Positions 1 through 9,375 are shown, counted from the stretch's first letter. The stretch: 25,388 nt of DNA from Gnetum montanum (GCA_015680685.1 MNCI01003042.1:99659-125046); one strand, 5' to 3'. Numbers and translations are program-made. The notes: a model not told the origin generated them from the sequence alone.

Positions 1-82
1 TTTAGTCTGCGGAGTTCGACCGGATCACGCATGCTACGCTCGTTTCGTATGGTTGAGTGTAGGGGTACCTCACCACTCATCA
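1..82 (+). mobile_element. 3' end of an LTR (E1/E2 family), truncated by window edge
   Basis: The last 82 bases match the 3' ends of the LTRs at 9244-10104 (same strand) and at 8025-8883 and 21567-22441 (opposite strand). Shared blocks include GGAGTTCGACCG, ATGGTTGAGTGTAGGGGTACCTC and the terminus ACTCATCA. No primer-binding site follows it. The next bases are copia coding sequence, so this is the outer end of a 3' LTR or a solo LTR inserted in + orientation. It keeps more CpG sites than the matching stretch of the other copies, which suggests a younger insertion. Its start lies outside the window. Confidence 0.85.
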
Positions 83-83
83 A

Positions 84-480
84 TGTCAAAAATACAGACA
101 CTATTATTTTGAATGCTACACTAAACTACCCAATGACAAAGGATAGAAATCAAATTTTGTAGAAGAGGAGTCTGAGACTTTGTTGATGGTGGTTCAAGCC
201 AACTGAGAGTCTCAGTTAGATGTATGGTATGTGGATACTGGCTACAACAGCCATATGTGTGGATGTAAGTCTTCGTTTTCTTACTTAGATGAAAGTTTTC
301 ATTCTACAATAAGCTTTGGTGATTTTTTTACTGTAGATGTAATGGGAAAGGGGGATATTAACATTAGAACCAAGAATGATTTTGTAGAAAAAATTTCCAA
401 TGTTTTTAATGTTCTTGATTTTTAAAGTAATTTGTTAAGTGTCAGTCAATTGCAAGAGAAGGGCTCAGAAGGGTGCTTGT
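84..480 (+). pseudogene. copia gag C-terminus (zinc knuckle) and aspartic protease remnant
   Basis: From 84 the frame reads CQKYRHYYFEC, the right three quarters of a CCHC zinc knuckle. The first Cys lies beyond the LTR junction. The same frame continues through two stops (TAG near 150, TGA near 204) to WYVDTGYNSHMCG, the protease active site, whose usual form is D-T/S-G followed by a His-Met-Cys-Gly stretch. The catalytic DTG is intact. The usual Cys after the Gly has become Tyr. The following SSFSYLDESF and VMGKG blocks are typical of copia proteases. A stop at 423 and a frame change near 470 separate it from the integrase part. Confidence 0.85.
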
Positions 481-1490
481 AAAATTTATGATCCTTCAAG
501 AGGAGCTATTGCAGTTGTTCAAATGAGCTCCAACAGATTATTTCCATTGAGGATTGCAAGTGCTCAATCTTGCCTAAAGGTTGAAGTAAAAGACCCAACA
601 TGGCTCTAGCATTTTCGCTATGACCACTTGAATTTTGGAGGATTAAAGACTATGCAACAGAAAAATATGGTGATTGGTCTTCCTCAAATTACAATTCCTT
701 TCGGAGTTTATGAAGAATGTGTTGTTGGTAAACAACATCGTTCTCAATTCTTTCAAGGAAAATCATGGAGAGTAAAGAATATCCTTGAGCTAGTTCACTC
801 CAACATTTGTGGGCCAATAAAACCATCTTCAAATGGAGGTAAGAGGTACTTGATCACCTTCATTGATGATTATACTCAAAAAAGTTGGGTTTATTTTTTG
901 CAGGAGAAGTTTGAAGCTTTTAATGCATTTAAAAGCTTTAAGGTACATGTTGAGAATAAGTCTGGAAAGATCATTAACACTCTTTGTACATATTATGGAG
1001 GAGAATATTATTCAAAAGAGTTTGATGTTTTTTGTGAGAATCATGGCATTCAAAGAGAGCTCACAACCCCCTATGCACCACAACTAAATTGTGTATCAGA
1101 AATGAAAAATAGAACCATCCTCAATATGTTGAGAAGCCTCTTGGCAAGAGGAAGTATTCCAAAGAGTTTCTAGCTGGAGGCTGTGAATTGGAGCATCCAT
1201 GTTTTGAACAAAAGTCCCACCTTTGTTGTTCAAAGCATGACACCAGAAGAGGCTTGGAGTGGGAGGAAACTAGAAGTGGATCACTTTAGAATCCTTGGTT
1301 GCATTGCCTAGGCACATATCCTTGATGAGAAGAGGAAATGTGTCTTTCTTAGCGTAAGTAAAGCATCCAAAGCATATAAATTGTATAATCCTCTGACAAA
1401 GAAGATTGTGACTAGCAAAGATGTCATCTCTGATGAAGAGAGCACTTGGAATTGGAATGGGCAGTAGCCTACTTCAATTATTTTCGATAG
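481..1490 (+). pseudogene. copia integrase remnant
   Basis: After a frame change the sequence reads through the GAG-pre-integrase region (HFRYDHLNFGGLK, then ECVVGKQHR). The first Cys of the expected CxxC is replaced by Tyr. The longest open stretch is 628-1173. In the integrase core the first catalytic Asp is Asn (VHSNICGPI instead of a D at that place). The second is Tyr (CTYYGGEY instead of the usual DRGGEY). The third residue, Glu, remains (SEMKNRT). A TAG at 1171 replaces a Trp codon. The C-terminal region (SMTPEEAWSGRK and YNPLTKKIVTSKDV) follows to about 1470. The enzyme would be inactive even without the stops. Confidence 0.9.
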
Positions 1491-1689
1491 TGAAACTGCA
1501 GATTCTGTAGTACCCGAAACTATAGAACCTAGAACTATAGACTTTGAAGCACCAAGAACTGTGGAAGCTGAAATTCTAAAAGCCATGGAGGCTAAAGCAC
1601 CAACAATTGTGGACATTGAGACTTCACCAATAGTAGCAGCAGTTGTATCTTGCCATATTCGAAAAAGACCCTTATGAATGATGGATTAT

Positions 1690-3242
1690 GAGGTAACTGG
1701 GATTGACTAATTTGATGACCCAATCACCCATGTTGCTTTGTTTGTAGATTGTGATCTCACAACTTTTGAAAGTGCTATTAAAGAATCAAAATGGAGAAAG
1801 GCAATGGAGGATGAAATTGAAGCCATTGAGAGAAATGGTACTTGGGAGTTGGTTGATCTTCCAAAAGGGTACAAAACCATTGGTGTGAAGTGGATCTTCA
1901 AAACAAAACTAAAGGAGACTAGTGAAGTTGACAAGTATAAGGCATGATTGGTGGCTAAGAGATAAAAGCAAGAAATGGGATTGACTATAAAGAAGTATTT
2001 GCTCCTATTGCAAGGCATGATACAATTAGATTGGTGATTACATTGGAAGCACAAAATTCATGGCCTATTTTCCAAATGGATGTCAAGTCTGCATTCTTGC
2101 ATGGAGACTTGGAGGAACAAGTATTTATTGATTAGCCCCCTAGTTTTGTGAAGCTTGGTAGTGAGCACAAGGTCTATAAATTAAAAAAGGCTTTGTGTGG
2201 ACTAAAACAAGCTCCAAGAGCTTGGTATAGTTGTATAAATACCTATTTTTCTAAGGAGGGATTTCAAAAATGTCTATATGAGCATACACTTTTTACATAG
2301 ATTGATAGAGGAAAAGTGCTCATTGTATGTTTATATGTTGATGATCTTATTTTCACTAGGAATGATAGTGATTCATTTAAAAAATTTAAGAAGTTAATGA
2401 TGGATGAGTTTGAAATGATTAATTTGGGAAAAATGCATTACTATCTTGGCATGGAAGTAGTGCAATCCCCCGTTGGAATCTTTATTTCTCAAAAGAAGTA
2501 TGTTAGAGAAGTTTTGGAGAGGTTTAAGATGAAGGATTCCAATCTTGTAAGCACTCCAATTGAGATTGGCTTGAGGCTAAACAAAGATCCTAAAGGAAGC
2601 AACGTGGAGGCTACACTTTACAAGCAAATTGTTGGGAGTCTAAGGTATTTGATTGCAACCAAACCCGATATAATGCATGCTGTGAGTCTTATCAGCAGAT
2701 ACATGGAGTTTCCAAAGAAGATGCATTTGTTAGTTGCTAAAAGAATATTTCGTTACTTGCAAGGGACTAAAGATTTTGGGCTATTTTACAAGAAAGGTGA
2801 GAAATTTGATTTTGTGAGATTTACTGAGAGTGATTATGTAGGAGATCAAGATGATAGGAAGAGCACTTCGGGATATGTTTTTATGATGGGCACAAGGGCT
2901 GTTTCATGGTTATCTAAGAAGCCATCAATTGTTGCATTGTCAACCATAGAGGTTGAATTTGTTGTTGCAACATCTTGTACTTGCCAAGCTATTTGGCTAA
3001 GAAAAATTCTTAATGAGCTATATTTCAAGCAAGAGGGGGCTACTACAATTTTCTGTGACAACAATTCTGCCATAAAGTTATCCAAAAATTGTGTGCTACA
3101 TGGAAGAAGCAAACATATTCACGTGAGATTTCACTTCTTGCATGATCTATGCAATGATGGTGTTATTGATTTGGTGTTTTGTAAGAGTGAAGATCAACTT
3201 GCTGATGTTTTAACCAAACCCCTCAAGTTATCAACATTTTAG
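1690..3242 (+). pseudogene. copia reverse transcriptase and RNase H remnant
   Basis: The RT begins around 1740 with KWRKAMEDEIEAIERNGTW and VKWIFKTKLK. It shifts frame near 1950 and continues with QMDVKSAFLHGDLEEQ and LCGLKQAPRAWY. It then reads openly from 2316 to 3242, where the YVDD catalytic motif lies at 2334-2345. RNase H follows (DDRKSTSGYVF, ALSTIEVEF, then KHIHVRFHF). The last motif normally has Asp where His now stands. Stops at about 2134 and 2298 and the frame change make it a pseudogene. RT catalytic residues survive although those of the integrase do not. Confidence 0.92.
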
Positions 3243-3313
3243 AGGCTGAAAAAATAGCTTGGAGTTTGCATGTTGAATGATTCTTGTTAAACTAATAATT
3301 TGCAAAATTTTAG

Positions 3314-3325
3314 TTTACGGGAGGG
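3314..3325 (+). other. polypurine tract of the copia element
   Basis: TTTACGGGAGGG sits directly before the TGTTAAATG that opens the 3' LTR. This is the normal position and composition of the plus-strand primer site in LTR retrotransposons. Confidence 0.7.
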
Positions 3326-3577
3326 TGTTAAATGTGTTTAAGGGCCGATCATTACAAAAGTTGAAGGGTTGGTTATTACAGAAGTTGAAGGGTCAATTAT
3401 TACAAACGTTGAAGGGTTGGCTATTATAAAAGTTGAAGGGTCTACCATTACAATTGTGCACTGCTATTTTTCGTTGATGTATTTGCCTAATTAAAGGCCA
3501 TTATCAGTTGAATAAAAATGGAAAATTTACTTGCTTCAGTTTGCCGCTATTTTTTTATCTGAGGCTAGCAGCCCACA
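3326..3577 (+). repeat. copia 3' LTR (right end uncertain)
   Basis: It begins TGTTAAATG immediately after the polypurine tract. It contains the 24-bp repeat described separately and a polyadenylation-like GAATAAAAATGG near 3509. The 3' boundary is set near the CCCACAAC at about 3570, only because copia LTRs often end in this kind of sequence. With no 5' LTR in the window the end cannot be confirmed. Confidence 0.55.
3349..3452 (+). repeat. 24-bp tandem repeat inside copia LTR
   Basis: The word ATTACA or a one-base variant (ATTATA) recurs at 3351, 3375, 3399, 3423 and 3447, a strict 24-base period. Each of the first four is followed by (A/G)A(A/C)GTTGAAGGGT. The units differ from each other by a few bases. 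The position in the 5' part of the LTR is where transcriptional repeats of U3 are usually found. Confidence 0.88.
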
Positions 3578-3620
3578 ACCTTAGAGATTGACACCTTAAG
3601 CATTAATAATAGTAGTTCCA

Positions 3621-3920
3621 TGTTCATGCCACCTTGTTGATAGAATATGAGAAATCTAGAAGGTTCAATTTGTTCATGCCACCTTGTTAATAGAATATGA
3701 GAAATCTAGAAGGTTCAATTTGTTCATGCCACCTTGTTAATAGAATATGAGAAATCTAGAAGGTTCAATTTGTTCATGCCACCTTGTTAATAGAATATGA
3801 GAAATCTAGAAGGTTCAATTTGTTCATGCCACCTTGTTAATAGAATATGAGAAATCTAGAAGGTTCAATTTGTTCATGCCACCTTGTTAATAGAATATGA
3901 GAAATCTAGAAGGTTCAATT
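3621..3920 (+). repeat. 6 x 50 bp tandem array (minisatellite)
   Basis: Six head-to-tail copies of an exact 50-base unit start at 3621, 3671, 3721, 3771, 3821 and 3871 with TGTTCATGCCACCTTG. Copies 2-6 are identical. Copy 1 differs only by G instead of A at 3639. Near-perfect identity points to very recent expansion or homogenisation. The unit contains TAG/TGA codons and no long reading frame. It lies about 45 bases outside the estimated copia LTR end. Confidence 0.98.
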
Positions 3921-4619
3921 TCTTAACGTTTAAAAACAGGTTTTAACTAATTTGTATTATACGTTGGGAATGACTAAAAGTGTGGATTTCACAGAAAACA
4001 AACATGCACCGTGTCAAACCCTTCAATTGCTTCATGCTGAAAAATCAAAGCAAGCCCAAGCGACTAGACTTTTATTTTTCTATAGCCTTGCTAAATGTTA
4101 CAACGAGCACGTTCACCACGGCACTTCGTTTAATTTTCAATTTCATTGCATAAACATTTCACCTGGTAGCCGCCCCTTTGGAAAATGTTAACGCGTAGAA
4201 AAACCAAAAACTCTATTTATAACGGAAGGATTGAACATCAAAATTGCAGGATAACACGTATGCTTTACGGGTCAAAATCATTAATACGTTTTAAAGTTTA
4301 CCATGGTCTTGAGGGAGGTTTTTTTTCCTTGTTTTTGTTTTTGACAAGTTTATTGTATGAAAATAAAAAAAAGAAAAGCGTAATTACAATTTTGAATTTA
4401 CTTCACCGGTAAAATGCTAAGGATCATGATTGTTGGAATGAAAAGTTTGTGGATTCTTGATAACGTTTTAATGGGAAAGTCAATTTGGCAATTACTTCAT
4501 TCAAAAGCCACTGTCATTTAAAGTTACTCAAGGTGCTTATTTTTTAGTTGGAAGATGTGGATTCAAGTTTAAGATGACATTCTAACAAAGAAATCTATGG
4601 TTACAATGGGAGTATATAG
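3921..4619. other. unassigned sequence between array and LINE
   Basis: AT-rich sequence with scattered short open frames (for example 3952-4191 and 4185-4412). Their translations show no domain, signal peptide or repeat that I recognise. I see no RNA gene, LTR or terminal repeat in it. Confidence 0.5.
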
Positions 4620-4654
4620 TTAGCAAAATGACATTGCTAGATGAAATCTATGAA

Positions 4655-5235
4655 TAAAACAAAGAAATTCTTTGAAGGATATCAATCCTTGAAGAGAAGA
4701 TCGAGGAAAAATGGGAGAGTTGTGTTGCTCCAAAGGATAATAAATCGATTTTGTTGAAATTAGTAGACCTTGAAGTAAATGTGGAGGAAAATAAAAATAA
4801 ATCTAGTCTTGAAGGAACGAGACAAAGATGGGATTTACAATTGTAGAAGCTTTGAAAGAGCAAGATAAAAAAAATGCAAAAGGAAAAAAATTACATTTTG
4901 TAGGTATATAGAGGTTGAAACAAATGAAACTTTATTTAAGAAAGTTGAAAAACTTATATAGATGATATGCATATAACTTCTCAAAAAATTGATAAAGTTG
5001 ACATGTAATTGTTAAGTTTCATGATGTAGAAGATAGAGTGCATGTTTGGAGACACTAAAGCCACATGAAGCAAGGTGAGAATGGGAAAAGCATTTGGATA
5101 AATGAGGATCTTATTTGAAAGGAATTTGTAGAAAGGGTTGAACAATGGAAAAAGGTTAAGGTAGCACATGAACACAAGTTTTGTAGCATATATAAATGCT
5201 AGCAACATAGCAGTCATTATAGATAAGTGGTGTTT
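4655..5235 (+). pseudogene. LINE ORF1-like / inter-ORF remnant
   Basis: Broken frames give Lys/Glu-rich helical stretches (ISILEEKIEEKWESC, LVDLEVNVEENKNK). Near 5085-5160 comes GENGKSIWINEDL followed by a Glu/Lys-rich segment. The 'WINEDL' block followed by charged helices resembles the end of ORF1 in some non-LTR elements, as I recall them. No zinc knuckle is visible. Many stops and frame changes prevent assigning a start or end. Confidence 0.4.
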
Positions 5236-5269
5236 TAAACATTATTCAAAAAACGTATAGGCTCTTTAA

Positions 5270-6066
5270 GGTGTGGGTTTCTTAACATTGATAGTGAAAT
5301 TGCAAATAAAGTTGTTTTTTAAAATAGTATTAGCTTCTTTGATAGCTTGGATATTTTTGGTTTTGTTAAAATTTAGGAAGAAATTGGTTTTGTAGATTTT
5401 GTAATTTCTAGATTTATTAAATATGTTGCAAGAAATACAAGGGTAGAGCAAAGAGGTAGACCTTCTAGGGGCATTGTAGTGTTAGTGAGGAAATTTCTTG
5501 AAAATTATGTACTTAAAAAAAATTGATGATCATAAATAATATGCTTGGTTAAAAATATTAGGTTAGCATGGTTGTGCCTTCCTTACTATATGCTATTTTT
5601 CTCCTAGAGATGCTACATTGTATGATTCTATAGACCTATCTCATTATTATTCTTTTCAGTTCTTAGGCAAAGATATTTTAGAATTTGTAGCAAAAGGTTC
5701 ATTATTTGTGAAGATTTTAATGCAAGGATAGGTTTGTAGCAAGCAAAAATTATTCAGTGGCAACATAATGCTGGCAATGCAGACATTATTGAAGATCACC
5801 ATTGGACTTGACATTCTGCATATAAAACTATTAATAAGATGGGTCAACAATTATTAAAATGGACAAAATTTTTTGATTTTCTAATTTGCAATGGCCTTGC
5901 TAGATTTCCTCAATTTTCATCATTTACTTTCATAGGACCTCAAAGTAACTCTTACATTGATTTGCTTTTATGTTTTTTTTTTGAAGATATTGATTTTATT
6001 AATGAATTAAAAGTTGGAGAAGATTTAGCAAAGTCTTGCTATTATCATGTTGAGTTTTTATTGTAA
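5270..6066 (+). pseudogene. LINE endonuclease domain remnant
   Basis: The translation across stops and small shifts includes FIKYVARNTRVEQRGRPS and GIVVLVRKF. It then has ICYFSPRDATLYDS, CEDFNARIGL-type sequence near 5706-5735 (here with a frame change just before it) and, after 5839, LLKWTKFFDFLICNGL and NSYIDLLL. These correspond to the YxPP-like, GDFNAxxG and S-x-IDY-x-L blocks of LINE apurinic endonucleases. The final catalytic S-D-H is degraded: the sequence reads CYYHVEF, so His remains and Asp is Tyr. The longest open part is 5839-6066. Confidence 0.8.
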
Positions 6067-6089
6067 ATTCCAATTTTTTCTTAGACAAC

Positions 6090-7500
6090 AAAAAATAAGA
6101 ATCGAAAAAAATTCTAGTTTAGGCTCACCCTAGAAGTCAAGGAAATATATATGAATGCATCACATAAGAAATGAACTCTTGAAAGATCACATAATGAGCT
6201 TGAACAAATTTTGCTTACGACATCTAAACAAGTTGTGCATTCATAACAACAAGGTGCTCAGAAGACTTGGTTTGATGAGGATTGCATGCAGGCTAGGTAG
6301 AATAGTAAGAATGCAAATAAGAGTCACTATTAAATTTTAGTTAAGGCATATCAATGCTTGATTAGAACCAAGAGAAAGAAATTTATTAGGGAACAATAGG
6401 AATATTTTTCTTACACTATTAAAAAGGAACCTAGACAATTTTGGCAATGTTTTCATTATAAAGCCTCTTTATCATTTCATTTTTGTTTTAAAGATATTTG
6501 CTCATTTTACAATACCCTATTTACAGGATAAAATGATGATTCTACTACTATTATACAATAAAAGCCTCTTTAATTATTACAATTTATATGTAATCTATAA
6601 CCTTTTAAAATTATTGCCATTCATCTAGTCTTCATGTGAATGTAGATAAAACCAAATTGATGATCCAGGCATAAGAAATAATTGCTATAACTTTCATTTT
6701 GGAGGTACCAATGTGCAAATAGTAGATTCATTTAAATATTTAGGTCTTATTTATATGAAAAATTACATGTGGGGGAAGTGCATCAAAGGAAAAATAGCAA
6801 GAGGTTTCAAGGCTTTGTATGCTTTTAAGAACAAATACAAGGATTTTGGACTCTAGGCTTGGAAGGTAAAAAAAAAAAAGATTTGTAAACTATCATCTAT
6901 CCTACTTTATTAAATGGATATGTTGTTTGTGTACTTTGACTTAGTGCTTCACTTTGGAAAAATACTAAAATATTACAAGAAATTTTTTCTTCTTGATGAG
7001 TTAAAGGTGAAGATGTAAAGACCTTACTTAATGTTATTATGTGAATGTGATTTATTACCTTTAGAAGTAGAAGCCTTCTGTGAATTTATTAAATACACCC
7101 ATAGCTTGCATATTGCAAGGAGAGGCAAATTATTTAAAGTAATCCTTGAGGATTTGTGAGACTGTGGTTGGTATTTTCAAGAGATGTGATGATTGAGAAA
7201 ATGAAGTATCTCTTGGGAGGATGTGTAGCAACATCCTAAGCATATTTGCCAACTAGTTAAGTAGAAGGTTTTAACAAAAATGTAGTCTAATGTGGAAGGC
7301 AAGAGACAATTTTATTTACACAACATTAGATTTAATAAACTAGATATAGAAGCTTACTATCTCTCAGCTGCTATTTCCATCAAGTATTGGAATGCTATCA
7401 GCAAGCTTGGGTTAAGTTCTCATCATCTTAAAATTAAAGTGGAAGATGGATTCAACTCCCCTAAGAAGAGTGCATTTGTAGATTATGTAGATTAGGAGCC
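6090..7500 (+). pseudogene. LINE RT remnant with the catalytic core deleted, plus C-terminus
   Basis: The linker reads WFDEDCMQAR then IRTKRKKFIRE and IKKEPRQFWQ up to about 6440. From about 6636 the translation is LHVNVDKTKLM, then DSFKYLGLIYM and KIARGFKALYAFKNK. These are regions downstream of the RT palm. The fingers and palm, including the YxDD motif, are therefore missing. Further on, VEAFCEFIKYTHSLHIARRGK and, in the open frame 7292-7495, RQFYLHNIRFNKLDIEAYY and LGLSSHHLKIKVEDG match the C-terminal domain seen in plant LINEs. The copy cannot move by itself. Confidence 0.75.
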
Positions 7501-7780
7501 CTTGAAGATGAGTTAAAAATATTTATTTTTTGTGATGTGGCTAGTCATTTGAAACAATGTTATAATGATCCAACAATAATTCTTTATGATTTTTTTTTGA
7601 TGCACCCATTGGTGCTTGGTTAATTTGTAGAGTTTATCTTTATTTTTCATAAAAATGTAATATTTTCCAAATAGATCCTATGGGTCTTTGGATGTAATAA
7701 TATTTCATTTCAAATGGTGTTGTAATGTAACTAGGAGTTGTACTTACTGTTGAAAGGCTATTAATGAAAGGGCATGTTCT

Positions 7781-8019
7781 AATTATAAGCATGTTTTTTA
7801 AGGAAACTTTTAGGGGTTTAACATAATATATCTATATGAGTAACTTAGACGTCATGCCAACATGAAATTGCAGAGCAAATAATGATGAATAATGGTGTAA
7901 AGTCAAGAAGGAAAGGAGGGACTTGGTAACCCTTTCTAGTAGGTCTAGTTCTAACAATGATGATAGTGTTATTTTACATTTAGTGTTATTTTACATTTAA
8001 GGAATAAATGTGACTAGAG
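7781..8019. other. short spacer between LINE and E1
   Basis: No gene seen. It contains a perfect 17-bp tandem duplication, TAGTGTTATTTTACATT, at 7964-7980 and 7981-7997. The E1 target site follows at 8020. Confidence 0.6.
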
Positions 8020-8024
8020 GAAGA
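8020..8024. repeat. left target-site duplication of E1 (GAAGA)
   Basis: The five bases outside the E1 3' LTR are GAAGA. The identical word lies outside its 5' LTR at 22442-22446. Five-base duplications are normal for Ty3/gypsy and copia integrases. The match joins the two distant minus-strand LTRs into one insertion. Confidence 0.8.
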
Positions 8025-8883
8025 TGATGAGTGATGAGATACCCCTACGCCCAACCATACAAATCACAAGAGTTCACACATGATTTGGTTGAATTCTATG
8101 GATGGGGCTAGTTGTGCATCTAAATCATTATGCTTTGATTGTAGTTTGTTGTCTTCCCACTTGGACTAGTGGTAGCTTTGTCACATATGGTTTAGTCTAA
8201 AGTGAGGCATATGATGGATGTTGTCTAGCCCTATGCTGCTCCTAATGATAATAAAAAGATAAATTAATTACGCTAGTTAACAATGGGAAGTAAAATCTAA
8301 GCTAGCCTACATGCGATGGGTATCCATTCCTAATTATCTGCACATGCCTTGGACTTTGTGTAACTACCATTGAGATTACCAAGTGTACGTTAATGGGCTT
8401 ACCAAATGATACACTGTTGGGTTACCAAGTAATTGCAGTTAAGCACTCATAATTAGTCATACTCATTTCACTTAATAATAGGAACAATAAATAGTGATAA
8501 ATGGAAATATTAACTAAAGAAAATAGCAAACAATTAAATAATTAAAAGAAATAATAAATCTAAGTGGATGTTGTAATGATGGAAGTAATTTTGATCTTTA
8601 TTTTTGATCATGTAATGTGTCCAAGTACGTCACACTCAAATAAGGATATCATACAATCACTAACATCACACTGTGGGTATGCACTGGGAAACAACAAAAC
8701 TTGGAATCACAAAGCTATGAAAAACTATCTAAAATTTGACAACTAAAACTATCTTCCAACCATGCACCCAAGTGTTGTATTTATAGGCTAGCATGGAAGA
8801 GACGATATTGGATATCCAACATCATTTCTTGGGACTCAATATCGGGTATCCGATATCGAAGTTGATAAAATCATGGCTCATCA
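8025..8883 (-). repeat. 3' LTR of E1
   Basis: It aligns along its length with 21567-22441 in the same orientation. Read on minus it starts TGATGAGCCATG and ends CACTCATCA. A TATA box lies at 8778-8785 with a short GATATC-type array upstream of it. Compared with the 5' LTR it lacks 28 bases of that array and has small indels elsewhere. Confidence 0.92.
8778..8785 (-). promoter_or_regulatory. TATA box in E1 3' LTR
   Basis: TATAAATA on the minus strand, in the context GCCTATAAATAC. It lies downstream of the GATATC repeats and at the same place as in the other two complete LTRs (22308-22315 and 9368-9375). Confidence 0.7.
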
Positions 8884-8892
8884 TACCCCCAC
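8884..8892 (-). other. probable polypurine tract of E1
   Basis: On the minus strand GTGGGGGTA abuts the TGATGAG start of the 3' LTR. A short G-rich run touching the LTR is the expected plus-strand primer. It is short, so the call is moderate. Confidence 0.5.
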
Positions 8893-9243
8893 GATTGATT
8901 CAAAACTCATCTTTAAGTTAAACAAAATGAGGAACAAGTTCTTTACAAAATATTAGGAAGGTATGAAATTATTAATTGACTCAAACAAATAAACAAAACA
9001 ATTGACTCTTACATGCTATAGTGGTGTTTTACAAAAAATTGGACACATCATTACAAAACAAAGTTGGGAAGCTCATGTGGTTCTTGGAGGTAGTAGCACC
9101 TTTATTAGTTGCTTCCCTTTTGTTACTAGGCTTTTGAAATTGGTAGTGGTTGAGTAGTGCTTGCAACTTTTCTTCTTCTAAAATTGGTAGCTACTAAGCT
9201 GATTTTGTTAGTGTTGGTACATCCCAAGGGCATGGTAGCTATG
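8893..9243 (-). pseudogene. E1 ORF2 C-terminus and 3' untranslated region
   Basis: Read on minus from 9243, the sequence parallels E2 from about 16528 onward. GCTACCATGCCCTTGGGATG corresponds to E2's CTACCGTGCCCATGGGAGG. CCAAGAACCACATGAG corresponds to CCAGGAACTACATGAG, so the shared stop codon TGA lies at 9075-9073. About 180 bases of untranslated sequence follow, up to the polypurine tract. The match shows that E2 inserted into the 3' part of E1's ORF2. Confidence 0.75.
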
Positions 9244-9268
9244 TGATGAGTCATGAATTTTTGGCTAC

Positions 9269-9357
9269 GATATCGCACCTATGATATCGCATACACAATA
9301 TCACGTACGTGATATCACATCCTAGACGTGATATCGCGTATGTGATATCGCAGCCTG
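9269..9357 (+). repeat. 14-bp periodic GATATC array in E2 U3
   Basis: GATATC, or AATATC once, starts at 9269, 9283, 9297, 9311, 9330 and 9344. The spacing is 14, 14, 14, 19 and 14 bases. Each is followed by (G/A)C and an alternating purine-pyrimidine tail, so the unit is roughly GATATCGC plus six bases. The array ends 10 bases before the TATA box, where upstream activating repeats are expected. The role is inferred, not shown. Confidence 0.9.
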
Positions 9358-9367
9358 TCTCCTCATC

Positions 9368-9375
9368 TATAAATA
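9368..9375 (+). promoter_or_regulatory. TATA box in E2 LTR
   Basis: TATAAATA in the context CATCTATAAATAAGAGG, immediately downstream of the GATATC array. This defines the probable U3/R side of the LTR. Transcription would start a few tens of bases to the right. Confidence 0.75.

Larger units (their letters stand above)
84..3577 (+). mobile_element. Ty1/copia LTR retrotransposon, 5'-truncated and decayed
   Basis: Domains follow the Ty1/copia order: gag zinc knuckle, protease, integrase, reverse transcriptase, RNase H, then polypurine tract and 3' LTR. The 5' LTR and most of gag are absent because another element's LTR ends at 82, inside the zinc knuckle. The reading frame has several premature stops, mostly TAG where family members usually have Trp or Gln, and frame changes near 470 and 1950. 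Both are the usual signs of an old, methylated copy. The right end (about 3577) is an estimate, because the missing 5' LTR leaves nothing to align to. Confidence 0.9.
4620..7780 (+). mobile_element. LINE (non-LTR retrotransposon), internally deleted
   Basis: The order is an ORF1-like coiled-coil remnant, an apurinic-type endonuclease, a linker, the end of the reverse transcriptase and a C-terminal domain, all on + and crossed by many stops. No LTR is present. The 5' end is an estimate and the 3' end is placed where the translation stops resembling LINE C-termini. No clear poly-A tail or target duplication could be fixed. Most of the RT between about 6490 and 6630 is missing. Confidence 0.8.

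Noticed and set aside
3621-3920. CRISPR-like array
   Set aside because: The units are contiguous 50-mers without variable spacers, and the surrounding sequence is plant retroelement DNA. It is a minisatellite.
3952-4412. Two overlapping short frames (79 and 75 residues)
   Set aside because: No good start context, domain or signal sequence, and the base composition is that of the AT-rich surroundings.
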